A stretch of DNA of 23,373 nt from a virus. Positions 1 to 5,402 of the stretch are shown here, in pieces. Below the pieces are notes generated by a model. That model did no database searches. It worked only from the letters and a program-made list of their open reading frames with translations, and was not told the DNA's origin. The translations under genes were made by a program, and so were the position numbers. The stretch is from IMG/VR virus record IMGVR_UViG_3300006870_000094, positions 1 to 23,373 of that record; one strand, written 5' to 3'. Within the stretch, counting starts at the first letter, position 1. Each line of letters begins with the position of its first letter.

Positions 1-690
1 AGCCTCAGCATTCTAGCAGAGGAATGTGATTTAGATCGATCAACAGTTATCAGGCATATTGTTACTTTAGAGCGTTGCGGGTTGCTTATGAGGGTTCACC
101 GCAAGCGTAAAAACGGATCAACGACTAGCAACGGCTATCAATTATTCCTAGAAAAACAACCAGTCGGAAAATACAACCCCCCCAGTCGCAAAATGCCACC
201 CCCCCCAGTGGTAAATTGCGACCCCCATAACCTTGGAAGTAATAACCTTGGAAATATAACCAATAATATATCGGTCATTTTTGATGATTTGTGGAAGATC
301 TATCCAAAGAAGGTAGGCAAGGGCCAAGCTCGCAAAGCATTCAATGCAGCGCTGCGCAAGGCTGACTATGACAAGATCCATGCAGCGCTGATCGATTACG
401 TCAAAGCATCCACCGGCAAGGACAAGAAATATCTGCCGCACCTCTCAACATGGCTAAACGGCGAGCGCTGGGATGACGAGCTGCAAGAGCAATCACTGCA
501 AGACATGACTAGCGAGCAGCAAATGCAAGCAATCCTCGGAAGCAAGGAGCCTTCAATCAGTCAATCGCTCCTGGCGAAGTATGACAGATCAAAGCCGCCC
601 AACCCTGAACGCCTCCAGAAAATAGCCAACCGGCTTGGAATGAGCATCGAGCAGCTTAACAGTTTCACTGACAGAAAGCGCATGCAATGA
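1..690 (+). CDS. Winged-helix replication initiator, lambda O-like (5' partial)
   Basis: The reading frame is open from the first base, so this is the C-terminal 229 residues of a longer protein and the ATG at 82 is internal. Residues 1-50 form a winged helix-turn-helix (LAEECDLDRSTVIRHIVTLE, then a basic wing RVHRKRKNGS). Residues 54-90 are a low-complexity linker rich in Pro and Asn. Residues 92-160 carry a C-terminal module seen in phage O-type replication proteins (DLWKIYPKKVGKGQARKAF and LPHLSTWLNGERWDDEL). By family, the N-terminal part binds origin DNA and the C-terminal part recruits the helicase loader; this role is inferred. The stop overlaps the next start as ATGA (687-690), which indicates translational coupling. 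The linker DNA holds iteron-like repeats, listed separately. Confidence 0.8.
   Translation, partial: SLSILAEECDLDRSTVIRHIVTLERCGLLMRVHRKRKNGSTTSNGYQLFLEKQPVGKYNPPSRKMPPPPVVNCDPHNLGSNNLGNITNNISVIFDDLWKIYPKKVGKGQARKAFNAALRKADYDKIHAALIDYVKASTGKDKKYLPHLSTWLNGERWDDELQEQSLQDMTSEQQMQAILGSKEPSISQSLLAKYDRSKPPNPERLQKIANRLGMSIEQLNSFTDRKRMQ
162..226 (+). repeat. Three tandem C-tract repeats, iteron-like
   Basis: Three tandem units lie at 162-183, 184-206 and 207-226. Each is a 15-base block of the form AGTsGnAAAwTrCnA followed by a run of 7, 8 or 5 C. Unit lengths are 22, 23 and 20, so unit 2 is read in a different codon phase from units 1 and 3, yet the DNA match is kept. The position, between the DNA-binding and C-terminal modules of an O-like gene and next to an AT-rich stretch, matches the layout of the lambda origin. 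The origin function is an inference. Confidence 0.6.
227..274 (+). repeat. AT-rich direct repeats, possible DNA-unwinding element
   Basis: The 12-base word ATAACCTTGGAA occurs at 227-238 and 242-253 (15-base period). A shortened copy, ATAACC, follows at 256-261, then AATAATATAT. The block follows directly on the C-tract repeats and is clearly more AT-rich than its surroundings. The repeat is in frame and encodes NLG-type repeats (HNLGSNNLGN), so a purely protein-level explanation is also possible. Confidence 0.45.
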
Positions 691-1238
691 AATACCAGGA
701 TAGAACCCGCACCATCGGCGCATGGCTCCAAGAAGAACTCAAGCGCTATGACGTACCAGCAAACCACACGCCAGATCGAGCACGGCAAGAGATGGACGCA
801 ATGGTTGAGGACATAAACTCCGAAATACCCAGCAGCGTCGAGCAATCAAGTCTAGATCATATTCTCAGCAAGATGTCGCAAGACATCAGAAAAAACACCC
901 GCAGCCGATCATGGCCCACAATCTACACGCTAACCAAAGCCGCGCAGAAGTGCAGCGAAACACAAGCCACAGCAATCACAGGGCCAAGACAGCCCCACAT
1001 CTTCGACAGCGACAGAATCGCAGCCAACCGCATAAACGCCGGTGAACCAGTGGCCGAGAGCTACATCACCGGAACCGGAGCCGATCGCCTGGTCAAAAAG
1101 AAGCTGGTAAATTCTCAGCAAATCGAAACCTATTACAAAAGCCTGGAACAGCTCAGCGCTGAAGTCTACGCAGAACGCAAGCCGGTGCAATACACCGAGC
1201 ACGACCAAGTGCCAGAGCTTGAGGAGAACCCCTACTGA
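687..1238 (+). CDS. Hypothetical protein in replication block
   Basis: A 183-residue protein that I do not recognise. It is soluble-looking and largely helical, with no signal peptide or membrane segment. Residues 1-95 show a pattern seen in helicase-loader-like or replication-accessory phage proteins: a helical segment, AMVEDINSEIP, then a basic RSRSWPTIYTLTKAA stretch. The rest is polar and ends with an acidic tail (PELEENPY). It starts in an ATGA overlap with the O-like gene and ends in a TGATG overlap with the second winged-helix gene, so the three are probably translated together. Its place directly after an O-like initiator is where lambda carries the helicase loader P. That role is suggested by position only. 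Confidence 0.7.
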   Translation: MKYQDRTRTIGAWLQEELKRYDVPANHTPDRARQEMDAMVEDINSEIPSSVEQSSLDHILSKMSQDIRKNTRSRSWPTIYTLTKAAQKCSETQATAITGPRQPHIFDSDRIAANRINAGEPVAESYITGTGADRLVKKKLVNSQQIETYYKSLEQLSAEVYAERKPVQYTEHDQVPELEENPY

Positions 1239-1843
1239 TGCGACCAAAGCAGCTCAAAGCCAAAGACCTTAGAGCGTTTGCAGTCGTGCCAATTAGGGCG
1301 CTTAAAGATCCACGCATCACGCCGTCAGCATTCAGAGTGCTCGCGGCGTTTTGTTCCTACGCCGATCACATGGGCAGAACATTCGTAAGCCAAACAAGGA
1401 TAGGACAAGACATAGGGCTGTCACAGTCAGGTGTAAGCTGGCACGTAGTAAGGCTGCGCAAGTTCGGATACATGACGTTCTGCAAGCCGTTTTACAAAGA
1501 CCAGAAGAGCACCAGCAACCGCATAGTCTACGATCAACAGGTCAAGCTAGAGGAAACCATACGCTCCAGGCTAACGCCCAAACAGCAAATCCAATTAGGT
1601 GAAGCTGAGGCAATGCTAAAACAGGAAGGTAACATGCGCCTAACTGGTATTAACACGGCAGTCGAACTGGACCTATCTAAGCTAGTGGATGAATTTCAGT
1701 GTTTGACGACAGAGTTTTTCACACGGGCAATAGCTGATGGCTGGGTAATCAAACCGGAGAAGCTCAGACGCGGCGCAGCAATGCTGGCAAACCAAGCCGT
1801 AGAGCTCCTGAGCGAGCCGTACAGCGACGAAGAGGCAGCTTGA
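1238..1843 (+). CDS. Winged helix-turn-helix DNA-binding protein
   Basis: A 201-residue protein. The N-terminal part (about 12-80) is a winged helix of the type found in plasmid and phage replication proteins: FAVVPIRALKDPRITPSAFR, then the helix-turn-helix (residues 51-72, SQTRIGQDIGLSQSGVSWHV). A Lys-rich wing (KPFYKDQKSTSNR) follows. The C-terminal half is helical with no motif I can name. The start shares one base with the preceding stop (TGATG, 1236-1240). It may be a second initiator or a regulator of the block. Having two winged-helix proteins in one coupled operon is notable. Codon third positions are rich in C and A, as in the two genes before it and unlike all genes after 2100. Confidence 0.8.
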   Translation: MRPKQLKAKDLRAFAVVPIRALKDPRITPSAFRVLAAFCSYADHMGRTFVSQTRIGQDIGLSQSGVSWHVVRLRKFGYMTFCKPFYKDQKSTSNRIVYDQQVKLEETIRSRLTPKQQIQLGEAEAMLKQEGNMRLTGINTAVELDLSKLVDEFQCLTTEFFTRAIADGWVIKPEKLRRGAAMLANQAVELLSEPYSDEEAA

Positions 1844-2099
1844 TGGCCCGACATACCCGAAAGACAGTTGCCCACACTCAGCGAGCAGGAAATGCAAAGT
1901 CGCATAATACACATTATGTTAAATAAATGCAGCAACCCACCGGCTTACGTTTCCAGACTGGCCTGGCAAAACATCGAGGCCCCGTCAGCAGGCAATTGCT
2001 CGGATCTGCAGAAATCGACCCCTTGCCCCCCGCCCCCGCCTGCTATGGCTGCATATCCCCACAAAACTATTTTCCAAAAAACCATGAAAGGCCGCTCCC
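1844..2099 (+). other. Junction region without a confident gene
   Basis: About 255 bases between the replication block and the morphogenesis block. Composition is C- and A-rich, like the left genes. Three short overlapping frames are open: 1843-1926 (27 codons, start in a TGATG overlap), 1927-2112 (61 residues, next to the previous stop) and 1868-2122 (84 residues from a TTG, or from ATG 1892). None has a convincing ribosome-binding site. The composition changes abruptly at about 2100. I see no promoter or hairpin terminator here. Confidence 0.5.
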
Positions 2100-2122
2100 A
2101 TGCCCGATCTGACTTCTTCTGA
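1868..2122 (+). CDS. Possible small hypothetical protein
   Basis: An 84-residue frame, TTG start, or 76 residues from ATG 1892. It lies in the same frame as the upstream winged-helix gene, directly beyond its TGA at 1841-1843, with no further stop until 2120. The segment MQSRIIHIMLNKCSNPPAYV and the following RLAWQNIE look protein-like. The second half (CPPPPPAMAA and on) looks less so and reflects a C-rich tract. It overlaps the start of the next gene by 23 bases. It could be a small gene, a former C-terminal extension cut off by the TGA, or chance. Confidence 0.3.
   Translation: MPTLSEQEMQSRIIHIMLNKCSNPPAYVSRLAWQNIEAPSAGNCSDLQKSTPCPPPPPAMAAYPHKTIFQKTMKGRSHARSDFF
2019..2042 (+). repeat. C-rich tract, G-quadruplex potential on minus strand
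   Basis: C-runs of 4, 6 and 5 are separated by only TTG or a single G, and the tract ends just before the composition switch. The complementary strand therefore has closely spaced G-runs that could form a quadruplex. Whether it forms is not known. It is the second C-tract cluster in the replication block, after the one at 177-226. Confidence 0.4.
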
Positions 2123-2501
2123 GCGCAATGTTCTTTTGTCCTTGTCTCGCAATAATCCTCCTAGTTGGTTTTTAAGGGCTATTGATCCCAGCTCTCCTAT
2201 TGATCCGAATGAGGGTGCTGCCCATACTGAGAGCTATGAGCTTGAGGATGGTCGCCAGGTTCTTGTTCCCCGTGTTCGATTGCGCGATGGTGAGCCTGTT
2301 GTTTTGTCTGGTAAGTTTGAGGCTTTTGATGAAGCTATGCGGCGCGGTGATTTCATTACCGTTCCTGATGGACAGAATCCTGATGCTTATTCTAAGACTT
2401 TGAGTAGTCTTATTGGGAAGATGCGCTCTTCTGGTGGGAGGGGTAGTATTCGTCCTAAGCCGCGTCCTAAAAGGCTGTTGAACGTAAAGGATAAGAAATG
2501 A
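2100..2501 (+). CDS. Small phage protein with virion-tail-like motif
   Basis: A 133-residue protein, the first gene of the morphogenesis-type block. AAAGG at 2087-2091 sits about 8 bases before the ATG. The middle (residues about 43-105) follows a pattern I associate with segments attached to phage virion proteins and lysins: ESYELEDGRQVLVPRVRLRD, then VLSGKFEAFDEAMRRGDFI and NPDAYSKTLSSLI. The usual form is E-x-dG-x-VxIPT...dG..LS..EA...x..G..f....A..yA..L. The C-terminus is basic (RPKPRPKR). The function is unknown; association with the virion is an inference from the motif and neighbours. The end overlaps the next start (ATGA, 2498-2501). Confidence 0.75.
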   Translation: MPDLTSSERNVLLSLSRNNPPSWFLRAIDPSSPIDPNEGAAHTESYELEDGRQVLVPRVRLRDGEPVVLSGKFEAFDEAMRRGDFITVPDGQNPDAYSKTLSSLIGKMRSSGGRGSIRPKPRPKRLLNVKDKK

Positions 2502-2683
2502 AGCGCAAGTTTAAGTCTGTTGCCAAGGATCGTAAGTCAGGCATTCCTAAGAAGTACGTTAGTGGATCTGGTGATGCGGAAGGTACGCGCAAGGAAATAT
2601 TGAGAACACGGGCGTTATATCGTATGGGTAAGTTGACTAGGGCTGATATGGACAGGATTTCTAGGGAAAGGTCTAAGCGATGA
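2498..2683 (+). CDS. Small basic phage protein
   Basis: A 61-residue protein in which about a third of residues are Lys or Arg. The N-terminal RKFKSVAKDRKSGIPKKYVSG and the C-terminal GKLTRADMDRISRERSK segments are typical of a small protein I recall from environmental podoviruses, whose function is unknown. The start lies in an ATGA overlap with the preceding gene and the end in an ATGA overlap (2680-2683) with the next. The charge suggests nucleic-acid binding, which is unproven. Confidence 0.75.
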   Translation: MKRKFKSVAKDRKSGIPKKYVSGSGDAEGTRKEILRTRALYRMGKLTRADMDRISRERSKR

Positions 2684-2883
2684 AGTTACCTGCTAATTAT
2701 GTTAAGGCTGTTGGTGGTCAGACGAAGGCTGAGAAGATTTATAAGCGTGGATTGGGTGCTTACTATAGCTCTGGTTCGCGTCCGAAGGTTTCTGCGCATC
2801 AATGGGCGATGGGTAGATTGAAGAGTGCTGCTACTGGTAAGGGTGGTGCTCGTAAGGCTGATGCTGATATATTGAAAGGATAG
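2680..2883 (+). CDS. Small conserved phage protein (DUF5824-like)
   Basis: A 67-residue basic protein. The core EKIYKRGLGAYYSSGSRP, then SAHQWAMGRLKS and GKGGARKADADIL, matches a small family I recall from cyanophages and other marine phages (DUF5824-type; the name is from memory and not searched). No catalytic motif is visible. It starts in an ATGA overlap and belongs to a run of tightly coupled small genes ahead of the terminase. The function is unknown. Confidence 0.75.
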   Translation: MKLPANYVKAVGGQTKAEKIYKRGLGAYYSSGSRPKVSAHQWAMGRLKSAATGKGGARKADADILKG

Positions 2884-2887
2884 CACT

Positions 2888-3007
2888 ATGCCGATGGGTA
2901 AAGGAACGTATGGTAGTAAGGTTGGTCGGCCCTCTAAGGAAGACAAGGCTAATCCAATGCTGAAGAAAGCGGCTATGAAGAAGATGGCCAAGAAAAAGAA
3001 GAAGTGA
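2888..3007 (+). CDS. Very small Lys-rich protein (39 residues)
   Basis: It starts at ATG 2888 (an in-frame ATG at 2894 is an alternative) and encodes MPMGKGTYGSKVGRPSKED, then a tail of Lys, Ala and Met ending in five Lys. Thirteen of 39 residues are Lys. Proteins beginning MPMGKGTYG occur, to my recollection, in many environmental phages, which supports a real gene despite the size. The Lys-rich tail suggests contact with DNA or RNA. The stop overlaps a GTG start of the next frame (GTGA, 3004-3007). Confidence 0.7.
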   Translation: MPMGKGTYGSKVGRPSKEDKANPMLKKAAMKKMAKKKKK

Positions 3008-3162
3008 TTAACTGGCACGTTTATCCTGATGGGTTGCGTATATGGCGTGATGGTGAGCTGATTGCCGTGATAGAGCACGATGTCTTTCCCCAGCTTATTG
3101 AGCAGTTAGCCAGGGGTTTGCTGGATAAGTCTCGTAGCAATATCACTGATATGTATTCCTAG
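3004..3162 (+). CDS. Small hypothetical protein, GTG start (52 residues)
   Basis: GTG at 3004-3006 overlaps the preceding TGA by two bases (GTGA), and an AG-rich stretch (AAGAAAAAGAAG) just upstream can serve as ribosome-binding site. The frame encodes INWHVYPDGLRIWRDGELIA followed by an amphipathic helix-like segment with FPQLIEQLARGLLDKS. The balanced hydrophobic pattern and the coupling argue for a real gene. I do not recognise the family. Confidence 0.6.
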   Translation: MINWHVYPDGLRIWRDGELIAVIEHDVFPQLIEQLARGLLDKSRSNITDMYS

Positions 3163-3216
3163 CTATTGTGGTATTGCTTTCTTTGTAATATCGTTATTGA
3201 ACTTGCAACGCTGTAT

Positions 3217-3223
3217 AGGAGGA
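3217..3223 (+). promoter_or_regulatory. Strong Shine-Dalgarno sequence
   Basis: AGGAGGA, 4 bases before the ATG at 3228, in a 65-base gap. It is one of the strongest ribosome-binding sites in the window and the first gene since 2498 that is not overlap-coupled, so a new transcription or translation unit may begin here. No convincing sigma-70 promoter is visible in the gap. Confidence 0.6.
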
Positions 3224-3227
3224 AATA

Positions 3228-3467
3228 ATGTCTAAGCGTTTTAGTGTTGTGCAAGCCAAGGAAGTACCAGGTCGGGATAAGCCGGTTTGGTTGCGTCATG
3301 GCATTGCTTTTCAGAATGACAAGGGCATCAGCATTAAGCTGGAGGGATTGCCGCTTCCGAATAAGGAAGGTGAGGTCTGGTTGAAGCTGTTTGAAGATGA
3401 TGGCTCACGTTCTCAGCAACCTTCTCGTGCCGATACGGATACGGGTGGCGATAGCATACCGTTCTGA
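3228..3467 (+). CDS. Small hypothetical protein with SSB-like C-terminal tail
   Basis: A 79-residue protein. Residues 1-57 form a compact beta-rich module (KPVWLRHGIAFQNDKG, then IKLEGLPLP and VWLKLFE), a pattern seen in small proteins of plasmids and phages whose function is unknown. Residues 58-79 are polar and end in DTGGDSIPF. This resembles the acidic tail ending in -IPF by which bacterial SSB recruits partner proteins. It is much shorter than a normal SSB (about 150-180 residues), and I cannot confirm an OB fold. It starts after a strong Shine-Dalgarno and ends in a TGATG overlap with the small terminase gene. Confidence 0.7.
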   Translation: MSKRFSVVQAKEVPGRDKPVWLRHGIAFQNDKGISIKLEGLPLPNKEGEVWLKLFEDDGSRSQQPSRADTDTGGDSIPF

Positions 3468-3886
3468 TGTCACGAAAAAAAGAGGATAAGATAAAGCCTA
3501 TCCCGCCGGTTGGTCGGTTTGGCGGTGCGCGTTTGTTGCAGCGTCGAATTGGCCGCTCGGAGACATTGGCTCAGAACAAAGAGGCTGTGGCTACTGAGCT
3601 TATAGCTATGGGTACGGCTCGTATTACTGACATCATTGATCTGCATAGTGGCCAGGTAAAGCCTTTGGAGGATATTCCTGATGAGGCTTTGGCGTCGATC
3701 AAGAAGGTGACTGTTGGCCAGCATGGTACGACGATAGAGATGTTTGATAAGGTAAGTGTTCTGCGCGTCTTGGCTAAGGCTAGTGGCTTGCTCGATGTGG
3801 AGAAGAACGTGGACAAGCCTTCGATTGTTGGGATCAACATGAAGGGGCCAGAAGCCACGACAACGTATGAGGCAGATGATGACTGA
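3467..3886 (+). CDS. terS: Terminase small subunit
   Basis: A 139-residue protein with the size, place and sequence pattern of a small terminase subunit, which recognises the packaging site and feeds DNA to the large subunit. Residues 40-100 show the typical order: a helical segment with AVATELIAMGTARITDIIDL, then EALASIKKVTVGQHG, then FDKVSVLRVLAKASGLLD. In related small subunits the last part follows the form K..AL..L.K..GL. Start and stop are overlapped (TGATG at 3465-3469; the large subunit starts inside its last codons). The acidic C-terminus (EADDD) is consistent with binding to the large subunit. Exact family assignment is by pattern only. Confidence 0.8.
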   Translation: MSRKKEDKIKPIPPVGRFGGARLLQRRIGRSETLAQNKEAVATELIAMGTARITDIIDLHSGQVKPLEDIPDEALASIKKVTVGQHGTTIEMFDKVSVLRVLAKASGLLDVEKNVDKPSIVGINMKGPEATTTYEADDD

Positions 3887-5402
3887 TCTTCCCAGCATGA
3901 ACTTGGATTTTTCCAAGTCTGCAACGGTCTGGAAGTTTCTGCACGATAAGTCTTTTGTTCGCGGCCTGATGGGGCCGGTTGGATCTGGTAAGTCATACGG
4001 CTGCGCTGCTGAAATAATGCTCAAGGCTGTTCAGCAAAAGCCCTCGCCGCGTGATGGCATTCGGTATTCTCGGTTTGTTATCGTGCGAAATACCTATCCA
4101 GAGCTAAGAACAACAACGATCAAGACATGGCAAGAGCTATTCCCAGAGGATGTATGGGGGCCAATGCGCTGGCAACCGCCTATCACGCATCATCTAAAGC
4201 TGCCTTCGAGGGAAGGTGCGCCTGGTATAGACTGCGAAGTTATCTTCATGGCTCTTTCTACGCCGCAAGATGTAAGGAAGCTGTTGTCGCTGGAGCTAAC
4301 AGGAGCATGGGTAAACGAGGCCCGCGAGCTGCCGAAGGCTGTGATCGACGGGCTGACGCACCGTGTTGGCCGTTATCCTACCCAGTCTGACGGTGGCGCG
4401 TCTTGGTATGGCATTATCATGGATACGAACCCGCCTGACGCGGATCACTGGTGGCATGAGCTGGCAGAGAAGAACCCTATCGGCGGTCGGTTTCCATGGA
4501 AGTTCTACCGGCAACCTGGTGGTGTGCTGGAGGTAAGCGCTAAGGATCTGCCCGAAAACCCAGAGGCCAATGGCTTTGTGTTCTCTGGGGCTAAGTGGTG
4601 GATGGTTAATCCATCTGCTGAGAATAAGGTTCATTTGCCTAGTGGGTACTATGAGCAGCTTCTCGGCGGTAAGAACGCTGACTGGATTAGATGCTACGCT
4701 GAGGGCAAGTACACGTTTGTGCAAGAGGGGCGTCCGGTCTGGCCTGAGTATGACGATGATATGATGTCGGGTGATGTTACTTATGATCCGCAATATCCAT
4801 TGCAGATCGGCGTTGACTTTGGTTTGACGCCGGCCGCTATCTTTGGGCAGCGTACATCTGGTGGAGCCTGGAAGGTTCTCGATGAGCTTGTGACGTTTGA
4901 CATGGGGCTTGAGAGGTTTGGGCAAGAGCTGCTGGCTAAGATCGCTGCGAGCTTTAATAAGGCTGATGTGGTGATATGGGGCGATCCCGCCGGTAACAAG
5001 CGCGATGAGATCTATGAGGTCACTGCCTTCGATCACTTGCGCTCGATTGGTTTCAAAGCATCTCCGACTGACAGTAACGCCTTCAACGTGCGCCGTGAGG
5101 CTGCTGCTGCGCCCATGAACAGGCTGGTGGGTGGTAAGCCTGGTCTAATGATAAACAAGAAATGCTTGCGGGTGCGAAAGTCTTTGGCTGGCGGTTACTT
5201 CTTCAAGCGTCAATCTCTTGGCGCTGGGCAAGAGCGCTTCAAGGATATGCCTGTAAAGAACGAGCATTCTCACTGCGGGGATGCGTTTGGCTATCTAATG
5301 CTGGGTGGCGGCGAGCAACGTCGATTGCGGCGCGGTACATACGGCAGCAGCTTTGCCGGTGGGCAGACGTTCAATGCGTCAACAGACTTCGAGATCTTCT
5401 GA
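3867..5402 (+). CDS. terL: Terminase large subunit
   Basis: A 511-residue packaging motor. The N-terminal ATPase has Walker A GPVGSGKS (residues 36-43) and a Walker B-like hydrophobic strand ending in WVNEARE, with E151 as the likely catalytic Glu. The C-terminal RNase H-like nuclease shows its three acidic positions: D317 in IGVDFG, D373 in VIWGDPAG and D472 in HCGDAFGY. Full-length and apparently intact. Three in-frame ATGs (3867, 3876, 3879) could be the start; GAGG at 3869-3872 best supports 3879. All lie inside the end of the small-subunit gene. The stop shares a base with the next start (TGATG, 5400-5404). Confidence 0.95.
   Translation: MRQMMTDLPSMNLDFSKSATVWKFLHDKSFVRGLMGPVGSGKSYGCAAEIMLKAVQQKPSPRDGIRYSRFVIVRNTYPELRTTTIKTWQELFPEDVWGPMRWQPPITHHLKLPSREGAPGIDCEVIFMALSTPQDVRKLLSLELTGAWVNEARELPKAVIDGLTHRVGRYPTQSDGGASWYGIIMDTNPPDADHWWHELAEKNPIGGRFPWKFYRQPGGVLEVSAKDLPENPEANGFVFSGAKWWMVNPSAENKVHLPSGYYEQLLGGKNADWIRCYAEGKYTFVQEGRPVWPEYDDDMMSGDVTYDPQYPLQIGVDFGLTPAAIFGQRTSGGAWKVLDELVTFDMGLERFGQELLAKIAASFNKADVVIWGDPAGNKRDEIYEVTAFDHLRSIGFKASPTDSNAFNVRREAAAAPMNRLVGGKPGLMINKKCLRVRKSLAGGYFFKRQSLGAGQERFKDMPVKNEHSHCGDAFGYLMLGGGEQRRLRRGTYGSSFAGGQTFNASTDFEIF

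Noticed and set aside
1843-2112. Two abutting short frames, 1843-1926 (27 codons) and 1927-2112 (61 codons)
   Set aside because: The first has an attractive TGATG start, but both products have odd composition with no recognisable pattern and no good ribosome-binding site for the second. Kept only as alternatives in the junction entry.
4296-5036. Long reverse-strand open frame (246 codons) inside the large terminase gene
   Set aside because: It lies wholly within a gene with clear ATPase and nuclease motifs, has no ribosome-binding site and no recognisable domain; it mirrors the codon bias of the + strand gene.
5162-5401. Longer start for the GNAT-like protein (239 residues)
   Set aside because: The extra 80 codons overlap the terminase nuclease domain in another frame and look random; ATG 5402 is coupled to the terminase stop.
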